Part shown: piece after piece, positions 43,391 through 50,079 of the stretch
Position numbering within the stretch: the stretch's first letter is position 1
How the letters are laid out: each line of letters begins with the position of its first letter
Assembly: GCF_005796105.1 (NCBI RefSeq)
Contig: NZ_VAUO01000009.1
Coordinates: 62,001 to 126,000 of the forward strand
Source: Pseudomonas mosselii
GTDB lineage: Bacteria > Pseudomonadota > Gammaproteobacteria > Pseudomonadales > Pseudomonadaceae
Direction: 5' to 3'
Length of the DNA: 64,000 nt
Made by a program: the position numbers and the translations under genes
Notes under the pieces: generated by a model
What the model saw: only the letters and a program-made list of their open reading frames with translations
Told to the model about the DNA's origin: nothing
Databases searched by the model: none

Positions 43391-44338
43391 TCAGGCCGCC
43401 AGGTTGCGCCGATCGAGGAACGCCAGCGCCTGATACAACGCCTGCATGCGCGGCAGATGGCAACCGGCCGCGGCAGCCCTGCGCAGGGGCTCGGCGTAGA
43501 TCGCCTGCAACTCCAAAGGACGCTGGTGCACATGGTCGTGGTACATGCTCGGCCAATAGTCCGGCATCTGCTCGGTGATGCGCAGCAGGTGCGCGGCATA
43601 ACCTTGCGGCAGCACTTGACCGCAGGCCCTGGCTCCCTCGACCACCTCGTCCATCAATGCCTGGACCAACCCACGGCTGTCCACATCGGCCATCAGTGGC
43701 GTGGTGCTGGCCTGCAACAGCACCGACAGGCCGTTGTAGGGCACGTTCCACACCAGCTTCTGCCAGCGCGCCTGATCGAGATCAGTCATGGCCTGGGAGT
43801 CGATGCCGGCGGCGCGGAACAACCCAGCCCCCGCCTCCACCAGTGCGGCACTGTCATGGCCTGCCGGGCCGCTGTGGTAACCCAGGTTGACCGCACCCAG
43901 GGCCTGATGACGGATCTGACCCGGCGCCTGGCGATGCACGCAGATGAAACACAGCCCACCGAGCAGGTGCATATCGGCCCGCAACGCCGGGCGCAGCTGC
44001 TCCTCGACGCCCAGGCCATTTTGCAACAGCACCACCTTGGCACCGGGGGCTGCGGCCTGGACGATCAGCGGTGCCAGCTCGGCATTGTTGGTGGCCTTGG
44101 CGCCCACCAGCAGCCAGTCGCAAGGTGGCATGTCGGCCGCAGACGCATAGGCCTGCACCGCCAATTTCACCTGTCCATGCAGGGCACTGTCGAGGGTTAG
44201 CCCGTGCTCCTGCACGGCGAGATACTCGCTGCGCAATAAAAAGTGCACATCGAAGCCAGCACGGGCCAGCATCAGGCCATAAAAACCACCGATGGCCCCA
44301 CTGCCAATGATACCGATGCGGGTACTGCGAGGATTCAT
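43391..44338 (-). CDS. PanE/ApbA-family 2-dehydropantoate reductase-like protein
   Basis: 315 residues from ATG 44338 with AGGAG six bases upstream. The N-terminal Rossmann loop is IGIIGSGAIGGFYG; the catalytic Lys region is RWQKLVWNVPYNGLSVLL, with Asn and Ser as expected; the C-terminal helical domain follows from about 180. Genuine PanE makes pantoate for coenzyme A, but pseudomonads carry several such reductases, so this copy may use another 2-oxo acid. It is divergent from the PilZ-like gene. Confidence 0.85.
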   Translation of the reverse strand: MNPRSTRIGIIGSGAIGGFYGLMLARAGFDVHFLLRSEYLAVQEHGLTLDSALHGQVKLAVQAYASAADMPPCDWLLVGAKATNNAELAPLIVQAAAPGAKVVLLQNGLGVEEQLRPALRADMHLLGGLCFICVHRQAPGQIRHQALGAVNLGYHSGPAGHDSAALVEAGAGLFRAAGIDSQAMTDLDQARWQKLVWNVPYNGLSVLLQASTTPLMADVDSRGLVQALMDEVVEGARACGQVLPQGYAAHLLRITEQMPDYWPSMYHDHVHQRPLELQAIYAEPLRRAAAAGCHLPRMQALYQALAFLDRRNLAA

Positions 44339-44457
44339 ACGGTTCTCCTGGGCGTGAGTCATGTTGTTCGTCCGTTTTTCTACACGCAAATCAGCCGGTT
44401 TTTGATCGGTCACTATACTGGGGGAAACAATGTCAAATAATCGACACGGAGTCGACA

Positions 44458-44889
44458 ATGTGCGGATACCTGCCCCACCCCGACGACATTCCGGTCGAAC
44501 TCACCTTGCGTGCGACCTCGAGCCTGTACCGCCGCCACTTGCACACCCAAGGCCTGGGCGGCATCGCCTGCCTGCAATCGCGCGCCTACCGGCCCGGCAC
44601 GGCGGTGGAGGTATTCCTCCCATCGCTTGGCCTGGACGCCCGCTACCCAGGCTACGTGGCATGGTGCCAGCGGCTGGAACAGGGCTACCGGGTGGGCATT
44701 GCCTTCACCGACAGCCAAGCGTTGTTCGGTGCACGCATGGGCGAGCAGGTCTGCCAGATTCATCGCTATTGCCAACTGCACGCGCATGACACCCCAGCCA
44801 GCGGCGATGCGCAACAACTCGCCGCGCAATGGGTAAGCCTGCACGCCGAGGCGTTTTCCGAGGCCAGCCTGCGCGCGCCCGAGGGCTGA
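44458..44889 (+). CDS. PilZ-like domain protein
   Basis: 143 residues from ATG 44458 with CGGAG six bases before it. Residues 15-95 have the PilZ beta-barrel pattern (LGGIACLQS, GTAVEVFLPSLG, YVAWCQRLEQGYRVGIAF). The R-x3-R and D/N-x-S-x2-G c-di-GMP motifs are degenerate (RRHLHTQGLGG), so ligand binding is doubtful. Residues 100-143 are an extra helical tail. Its promoter probably overlaps that of the divergent PanE-like gene (TATACT at 44414-44419). Confidence 0.7.
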   Translation: MCGYLPHPDDIPVELTLRATSSLYRRHLHTQGLGGIACLQSRAYRPGTAVEVFLPSLGLDARYPGYVAWCQRLEQGYRVGIAFTDSQALFGARMGEQVCQIHRYCQLHAHDTPASGDAQQLAAQWVSLHAEAFSEASLRAPEG

Positions 44890-44907
44890 AAAAGCCGCAA
44901 TGCCCCT

Positions 44908-44928
44908 AAAAACCCCGTATCGACGGGG
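44908..44928 (-). terminator. intrinsic-terminator-like hairpin facing away from aroF
   Basis: On the minus strand CCCCGT-CGAT-ACGGGG (44928-44913) is followed by TTTTT. No minus-strand gene ends here; the flanking genes are both on the plus strand. On the plus strand the same hairpin has no T-tract. It may stop antisense transcription from the aroF side. Confidence 0.45.
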
Positions 44929-45051
44929 CCCAGCCCATTGTCGCGCCCCCGCTAACGCGCTAAGGTTCGGCCTCCCCGCTGCGAACAATCTGCTGCTGGG
45001 CCGCACGGGGGATCGCTGGCGGCCGGCACCCGTGACCTGACGAGTAACACG

Positions 45052-46128
45052 ATGGCTGATTTACCGATCGATGACCTTAACGTTGCCTCCAACGAGACCT
45101 TGATCACCCCCGATCAGCTCAAGAAGGAAATCCCTCTCAGCGCCAAGGCCCTGCAGACCGTGACTGCCGGCCGCGAAGCGGTGCGCAATATTCTCGACGG
45201 CAAGGACCATCGCCTGTTCGTGGTGGTCGGCCCATGCTCGATCCATGACATCAAGGCGGCCCACGAGTACGCCGAGCGTCTGAAGGTGTTGGCCGAAGAA
45301 GTCTCCGACACCCTGTACCTGGTGATGCGCGTCTACTTCGAAAAACCGCGTACCACCGTCGGCTGGAAAGGCTTGATCAATGACCCGTACCTGGACGACT
45401 CGTTCAAGATCCAGGACGGTCTGCACATCGGCCGCAAGCTGCTGCTGGACCTGGCCGAAAAAGGCCTGCCCACCGCCACCGAAGCCCTCGACCCGATCTC
45501 CCCGCAGTACCTGCAGGACCTGATCAGCTGGTCGGCCATCGGCGCGCGCACCACCGAATCGCAAACCCACCGCGAGATGGCCTCGGGCCTGTCCTCGGCA
45601 GTCGGTTTCAAGAATGGCACCGACGGTGGCCTGACCGTGGCGATCAACGCCTTGCAGTCGGTGTCCAAGCCGCACCGCTTCCTGGGCATCAACCAGGAGG
45701 GCGGCGTCTCCATCGTCACCACCAAGGGCAACGCCTACGGCCACGTGGTACTGCGCGGTGGCAACGGTAAGCCGAACTACGATTCGGTCAGCGTCGCCCT
45801 GTGCGAGCAGGATCTGGCCAAGGCCAAGATCAAGGCCAACATCATGGTCGACTGCAGCCACGCCAACTCCAACAAGGATCCGGCACTGCAACCGCTGGTG
45901 ATGGAAAACGTCGCCAACCAGATCCTCGAAGGCAATCAGTCGATCATCGGCCTGATGGTCGAGAGCCACCTGAACTGGGGCTGCCAGGCCATTCCAAAGA
46001 ACCTGGACGAGCTGCAGTATGGCGTTTCGGTGACCGACGCCTGCATCGACTGGGCCGCCACCGAGAAAGCCTTGCGCAGCATGCGCGCCAAGCTCAAAGA
46101 CGTACTGCCGCAGCGCCAGCGCGGCTGA
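45052..46128 (+). CDS. aroF: 3-deoxy-7-phosphoheptulonate (DAHP) synthase, class I
   Basis: 358 residues, AroFGH family. It condenses phosphoenolpyruvate with erythrose 4-phosphate, the first step of the shikimate path. Family motifs are FVVVGPCSIHD (metal Cys), KPRTTVGWKG, ARTTESQTHREMASGLS, KNGTDG, VDCSHANSNK and LMVESHLNWG. The feedback type (Tyr, Phe or Trp) cannot be read with confidence, so the symbol is provisional. The ribosome site is weak (GACGAG). Confidence 0.94.
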   Translation: MADLPIDDLNVASNETLITPDQLKKEIPLSAKALQTVTAGREAVRNILDGKDHRLFVVVGPCSIHDIKAAHEYAERLKVLAEEVSDTLYLVMRVYFEKPRTTVGWKGLINDPYLDDSFKIQDGLHIGRKLLLDLAEKGLPTATEALDPISPQYLQDLISWSAIGARTTESQTHREMASGLSSAVGFKNGTDGGLTVAINALQSVSKPHRFLGINQEGGVSIVTTKGNAYGHVVLRGGNGKPNYDSVSVALCEQDLAKAKIKANIMVDCSHANSNKDPALQPLVMENVANQILEGNQSIIGLMVESHLNWGCQAIPKNLDELQYGVSVTDACIDWAATEKALRSMRAKLKDVLPQRQRG

Positions 46129-46140
46129 GCTTGACGCACA

Positions 46141-46171
46141 CGAAAACGCCGGGCAATGCCCGGCGTTTTCG
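46141..46171. terminator. bidirectional terminator after aroF
   Basis: CGAAAACGCCGGGC-AAT-GCCCGGCGTTTTCG is a perfect 14-bp stem; its A and T tracts lie within the stem ends, so it can stop transcription from both aroF and the convergent GNAT gene. Confidence 0.88.
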
Positions 46172-46188
46172 TATCTGCAATCGCCGTT

Positions 46189-46470
46189 TCAGGCTTTGCT
46201 GGAGTGGCGCTGTTGGCGCTCCATGTAGCGCTCCACATAGGAGCACGACGGAATCACGGTGTAGCCCATCTGCTCGGCGTACTCCAAGGCCTTCTCGGTC
46301 AACGCTGCGGCGATGCCACGACCACGCAGAGCGTTGGGCACGAAGGTGCGGTAGATATCCAGCGTCTGCTTGCCCAGGTCCATGTACGTGAGGTAGGCCC
46401 GGTGACCGTCCACATTGGTCTCGAACTGATGACCGGCCTGGTCATGGTGGATGGTCAGCGTCTCGCTCAT
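46189..46470 (-). CDS. small GNAT-fold acetyltransferase (NATD1/YjdJ type)
   Basis: 93 residues from the second Met of MMSETLTIHHDQ. The coenzyme A loop is FVPNALRGRGIAAAL (R/Q-x2-G-x-G/A pattern) and the tail VIPSCSYVERYMERQQ is the mark of the short PF14542-type family. It lacks the usual N-terminal half of GNAT enzymes; substrates of this family are unknown. Confidence 0.87.
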   Translation of the reverse strand: MSETLTIHHDQAGHQFETNVDGHRAYLTYMDLGKQTLDIYRTFVPNALRGRGIAAALTEKALEYAEQMGYTVIPSCSYVERYMERQQRHSSKA

Positions 46471-46970
46471 CACTATTCCTCACAGGTCTTGGGCAGACCC
46501 TTGCCTTACCAATGGGGTTATTCAGCGCAGGTTCCTCTGCACCACCTCTGCCCCTTGGACAATTGCGCGATCAGGATCGTTCTTGCCGTGGGAGCACCTA
46601 CAAATAGTAGGCGGCGCGTGCGGGATTGCTCAAGCGGCCCTTGAGAAAATGCCACGCATAGGTTTAATCGACCCTCGCCAGAGGAGCGCAACAGTAGCCT
46701 GATGCTCTTTGGGCTATGACGCTGACTGACAGTTAAAGTCACCTTTAGTTCACAAAAAAGTTCCCCAGCTACAACCAGTTGCGTGCGCACCACAGCATGT
46801 TCATCGGTTACTCGCAGATCCCGTCCTGGCGAGCTTGCAACGACATTTTTTTTGCAGTTCTTGCGCTCAGTCAGTTTACTTACTACAAGTAATGGGTACT
46901 ATGTACGCCGGCCAGTTTCTCTTTTCCGAGAGATGGCTCTTTTTATAGAAAGTCCTTGAAGGGGAACACG
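46471..46970. other. 500-base gap before oprI without a recognised gene
   Basis: No credible reading frame or known RNA is seen. An AT-richer segment with a T-tract (ATTTTTTTTGC, 46845-46855) precedes the predicted oprI promoter, and a leader of about 75 bases follows it. The length is large for one promoter, so an unrecognised small RNA or long upstream control region is possible. Confidence 0.5.
46861..46889 (+). promoter_or_regulatory. possible oprI promoter
   Basis: TTGCGC (46861-46866), a 17-base spacer and TACAAG (46884-46889). The upstream T-tract could act as an UP element for this very highly expressed gene. TACTAT at 46897-46902 is an alternative -10. Confidence 0.35.
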
Positions 46971-47222
46971 ATGAACAACGTTCTGAAATTCTCTGCTCTG
47001 GCTCTGGCCGCCGTTCTGGCTACCGGTTGCAGCAGCGTATCCAAAGAAACCGAAGCTCGCCTGACCGCTACCGAAGACGCAGCAGCTCGCGCCCAAGCTC
47101 GTGCAGACGAAGCTTACCGCAAAGCTGACGACGCTCTGGCAGCTGCTCAGAAGGCTCAGCAAACCGCTGACGAAGCCAACGAGCGCGCTCTGCGTATGCT
47201 GGACAAAGCCAGCCGCAAGTAA
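46971..47222 (+). CDS. oprI: major outer-membrane lipoprotein OprI
   Basis: 83 residues from ATG 46971 with AAGGGGAA upstream. The signal peptide ends in a lipobox, AVLATG-C, and the mature part is one alanine-rich heptad coiled coil (ETEARLTATEDAAARAQARA) ending in ASRK. This is the Pseudomonas Lpp homologue: a trimer anchored in the outer membrane by lipid and, through its C-terminal Lys, to peptidoglycan. Codon use is noticeably more biased (GCT, CGC, CTG), as expected for a highly expressed gene. Confidence 0.97.
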   Translation: MNNVLKFSALALAAVLATGCSSVSKETEARLTATEDAAARAQARADEAYRKADDALAAAQKAQQTADEANERALRMLDKASRK

Positions 47223-47244
47223 TAATCCTCACGGATTGTTATGG

Positions 47245-47275
47245 AGCCGACCCACCTGTGGGTCGGCTTTTTTTT
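47245..47275 (+). terminator. oprI intrinsic terminator
   Basis: AGCCGACCCAC (47245-47255) pairs with GTGGGTCGGCT (47258-47268) over 11 bp with a tiny loop, followed by seven further T residues. Confidence 0.95.
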
Positions 47276-47300
47276 GCCGTGCAAACAGCCTGCCCGACAA

Positions 47301-47329
47301 ATAAAAAGGGCCTGCACTAAGGCAGACCC
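47301..47329 (-). terminator. terminator of the L,D-transpeptidase gene
   Basis: On the minus strand GGGTCTGC (47329-47322) pairs with GCAGGCCC (47315-47308) with one wobble, followed by TTTTTAT (47307-47301). It lies 27 bases past the gene's stop. Confidence 0.7.
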
Positions 47330-47355
47330 CCGCAACACAAGGCACTCGCGCAGGC

Positions 47356-48333
47356 TTACTGCAATTCGGCCGGAATGCTCGAAACGACCGGCGCTGGTGC
47401 ACCGGCAGCGGCGGGCACGGCGATCTCGACCGGCATGCCATCTTCGGCGGCCACCACATCTCGCACCATATCCCAGTTCATACGCAAGTTATTGGCCAAG
47501 TCGTCACGCTTGAGCAGCGCATTGATCACGGCCGTATGCTTGTCGACCACCGACGGATCGCCGTGGTCATCCAACGGCGTGTGGGCTTCAAGATAGACCT
47601 TGCCAGCGCTGATACCGAATTTATAGGGCTCATTCATAATGCGCACAGGCGTGCCCACCGGAACCATCTTCGACAGCTCCAGCACATTGTTGTTGAGCAT
47701 ACGGAAGCAACCATGGCTGGTGCGCATGCCAATGCCGAACTTCTTGTTCGACCCATGGATCAGGTAACCCGGTACACCCAGGGTGAACTTGAACGGCCCC
47801 AGGGGGTTGTCCGGGCCGGCGGGCACTACCGCAGGCAGAATATCGCCGTCAGCGGCGTGCTCGGCACGGATCGAGGCCGGCGGGGTCCAGGTGGGGTTGG
47901 GCGTCTTGGCGGTGATCTTGGTGTTGGCAATCGGCGAGCCCCACCCTTCCCGACCGATACCCAGCGGGAAGGTGTGTACCACGTTCTGCCCCTTGGGGTA
48001 GTAGTACAAACGGTACTCGGCAAGGTTGATGACGATACCCTCGCGCGGGCCAGGCGGCAGGATGTAGCGCGTCGGCAAGACGATCTCGGTACCAGCACCG
48101 GGCAGCCACGGGTCGACGCCCGGGTTGGCGGCGATCATCTCCAGATAGCCCAGATCGTTGGCGGTACCGATATCAGCGAAGGTGTCTTCGTATTTGGCCT
48201 TGATCACACGGACCTGCCCCACGACGTCCTCACCGGGCGGCGGCAAGGGCAGCTCCAGCGCGAGCGCAGGGCCGGCGACCAACAGGGCAGCCAGGCAGAG
48301 GTGACGGGTGACGGCAGGAAAGCGCGACAACAT
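47356..48333 (-). CDS. L,D-transpeptidase (YkuD, ErfK/YbiS type)
   Basis: 325 residues behind AAGGA. Signal peptide to about residue 25 (GPALA). A LysM-like segment (45-90, IAANPGVDPWLPGAGTEIVLP) precedes the YkuD catalytic domain (95-230) with YLIHGSNKKFGIGMRTSHGC; the SHGCFR Cys is the nucleophile. Length and order match the E. coli ErfK/YbiS/YcfS/YnhG group, several of which attach Lpp to peptidoglycan. Its position tail to tail with oprI suggests OprI is the substrate; that is inference. Confidence 0.92.
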   Translation of the reverse strand: MLSRFPAVTRHLCLAALLVAGPALALELPLPPPGEDVVGQVRVIKAKYEDTFADIGTANDLGYLEMIAANPGVDPWLPGAGTEIVLPTRYILPPGPREGIVINLAEYRLYYYPKGQNVVHTFPLGIGREGWGSPIANTKITAKTPNPTWTPPASIRAEHAADGDILPAVVPAGPDNPLGPFKFTLGVPGYLIHGSNKKFGIGMRTSHGCFRMLNNNVLELSKMVPVGTPVRIMNEPYKFGISAGKVYLEAHTPLDDHGDPSVVDKHTAVINALLKRDDLANNLRMNWDMVRDVVAAEDGMPVEIAVPAAAGAPAPVVSSIPAELQ

Positions 48334-48439
48334 CCGGGAAGTCCTTCGAAAGATCAGTCAAGGGAAACGATTGTACACCTGCCCCGAAACAAGCGGGAGA
48401 CGTTGGCGGCCTGCCAGATTTTCAGATGATGAAAGGCGC

Positions 48440-48721
48440 TCAGAGTTCCGGCCATATCGGCCGCATGCCACGCCGCTGGGCGTCGAGGATGGCCTTGCAC
48501 AACGGGCACAGGCGCCCATCACGATAGATGCTGCGCTCTACCCCAGACCAGCGCGGCTGCGCGGGCAGCAGGCCACCGCACAGGGTACGATCCACCGGTA
48601 CGCCCAGTTCGAGCTGGCGGGCAGCCAGATGCACACGCACTTCCTGGCAGGCGAACAGGTCAAGTTGTTCGTCAGGCTCGATCAGTTGATAGGCGTACAG
48701 GGACCAGGCGGGGCGGGGCAT
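48440..48721 (-). CDS. small unknown protein with CxxC
   Basis: 93 residues from ATG 48721 (MPRPAWSLYAYQL); an upstream ATG ten codons earlier is possible. No family is recognised. It has a C-terminal CPLC pair (GRLCPLCKAI) and one more pair of Cys residues in the first two thirds, so metal binding is conceivable. No signal peptide. Codon use fits the neighbours. It lies between the L,D-transpeptidase and tesA on the same strand. Confidence 0.6.
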   Translation of the reverse strand: MPRPAWSLYAYQLIEPDEQLDLFACQEVRVHLAARQLELGVPVDRTLCGGLLPAQPRWSGVERSIYRDGRLCPLCKAILDAQRRGMRPIWPEL

Positions 48722-48779
48722 CGGGGGCACTCGAATCGGGGGGCGCAACATTAGCCGAAAGCGGCCCCCGATAAAAGCA

Positions 48780-49385
48780 TCACAACAAGGGTTTTATCGT
48801 CGGCCAGGCATTTTCCAGCAGCCGCTGCTGAGCCCCGGCAGCCGGGTGCAGTCCATCGGCCTGCATCATCTCGGGAACACCCCCGACCCCCTCTAGGAAG
48901 AACGGCACCAGCGCAACCTTTTTCTGGCTGGCCAGCTGTTCGTACACCTGGGCGAACGCGGTCGTATAGCGCACGCCGTAGTTGGGCGGCAGGCGCATGC
49001 CCAACAGCACCACGCGCGCGCCGGCCTCGCGGGTGCGATCGATCATCGAGGCAAGATTTTGTTGCAATTGTGCCGGCGGCTGTCCGCGCAGGCCATCGTT
49101 CCCGCCCAGCTCCAGCACCACTAGGTCTGGCTTGTGCGCTGCAAGCAGCGCCGGCAGGCGTGCCTGGCCGCCAGCACTGGTGTCACCGCTGATCGAAGCG
49201 TTGACCACTTGAGCGTCGAAACCCTCATCCTTCAGCCGCTGTTGCAGCAGGGTGACCCATCCCTGGCGGGTATCCAGGCCAAAACCGGCGCTGATACTAT
49301 CGCCGACAACCAGCACGGTTCCTGCCGCCGCCCCTTGGGCCAGGCAACACAAGGCCAGGCCGGCACTCAACCACCACATTCGCAT
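48780..49385 (-). CDS. tesA: TesA, multifunctional esterase/thioesterase (GDSL)
   Basis: 201 residues from ATG 49385 with GGAG six bases before it. Signal peptide to about residue 21 (GAAAG). SGNH-hydrolase blocks: VVGDSISAGFG with the catalytic Ser, the Gly block ASISGDTSAGG, Asn block LELGGNDGLRG, and D-x-x-H in MQADGLHPAAGAQ. TesA is a periplasmic thioesterase, arylesterase and lysophospholipase. It is divergent from ybbA with only 10 bases between the start codons, as in many proteobacteria. Confidence 0.94.
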   Translation of the reverse strand: MRMWWLSAGLALCCLAQGAAAGTVLVVGDSISAGFGLDTRQGWVTLLQQRLKDEGFDAQVVNASISGDTSAGGQARLPALLAAHKPDLVVLELGGNDGLRGQPPAQLQQNLASMIDRTREAGARVVLLGMRLPPNYGVRYTTAFAQVYEQLASQKKVALVPFFLEGVGGVPEMMQADGLHPAAGAQQRLLENAWPTIKPLL

Positions 49386-49395
49386 CGGATTCTCC

Positions 49396-50079
49396 ATGGG
49401 CCCCAGCATTCTCGTTGCGCAGAACCTTAGCAAAGTGGTCCCCAGCGCGGAAGGCGACCTGACCATCCTCCACGCCCTGTCCCTGGATCTGGTCCAAGGC
49501 GACAGCCTGGCTATCGTCGGTGCATCAGGCTCCGGCAAGTCCACCCTGCTTGGCTTGCTCGCCGGCCTCGACCGCCCGAGCGCCGGAAAGGTCGTGCTGG
49601 CCGGCAACGACCTCGGCCCGCTGGATGAAGACCAGCGCGCGCGCGTGCGCGCCGAGCACGTCGGTTTCGTGTTCCAGTCGTTTCAACTGCTCGACAGCCT
49701 CAATGCGCTGGAAAACGTCATGCTGCCCTTGGAACTGGACGGGCGCCGCGATGCCCGCGAACATGCCCGCAGCCTGCTGGAGCGGGTCGGCCTGGGCAAG
49801 CGCTTGAGCCACACCCCACGTCAGCTGTCCGGTGGCGAGCAACAGCGGGTGGCGATCGCGCGAGCCTTCGCCGCGCAGCCTGCCGTGCTGTTCGCCGACG
49901 AGCCTACCGGCAATCTCGATAGCCACACCGGCGAGCGCATCAGCGACCTACTGTTCGAGCTCAACCAGGAGCGCGGCACCACCCTGGTGCTGGTGACCCA
50001 CGACGAACGCCTGGCGCGGCGCTGCCGACGCCTGATCCGCCTGGATGCGGGGCGCCTGGTCGCGCCCCTGGAGCCATGA
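49396..50079 (+). CDS. ybbA: ABC transporter ATPase (YbbA/LolD family)
   Basis: 227 residues from ATG 49396. Walker A GASGSGKS, Q-loop VFQSFQLLDSLNALENVML, signature QLSGGEQQRVAIARA, Walker B AVLFADEPTGNLD and H-loop LVTHDE are all intact. It belongs to the MacB/LolD type 3 group. The ATG overlap (four bases) with the permease gene shows they are one transporter. Beside tesA, a role with lipid or envelope substrates is often proposed but unproven. Confidence 0.93.
   Translation: MGPSILVAQNLSKVVPSAEGDLTILHALSLDLVQGDSLAIVGASGSGKSTLLGLLAGLDRPSAGKVVLAGNDLGPLDEDQRARVRAEHVGFVFQSFQLLDSLNALENVMLPLELDGRRDAREHARSLLERVGLGKRLSHTPRQLSGGEQQRVAIARAFAAQPAVLFADEPTGNLDSHTGERISDLLFELNQERGTTLVLVTHDERLARRCRRLIRLDAGRLVAPLEP

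Noticed and set aside
44449..44458. GTCGACAAT before the PilZ-like gene resembling the prp GntR operator
   Set aside because: Only one half matches and the rest of the palindrome is absent; SalI-like GTCGAC sites occur by chance in this GC range.
46518..46793. A 91-codon minus-strand frame in the gap before oprI
   Set aside because: No ribosome site, no recognisable domain and atypical composition; left unannotated.
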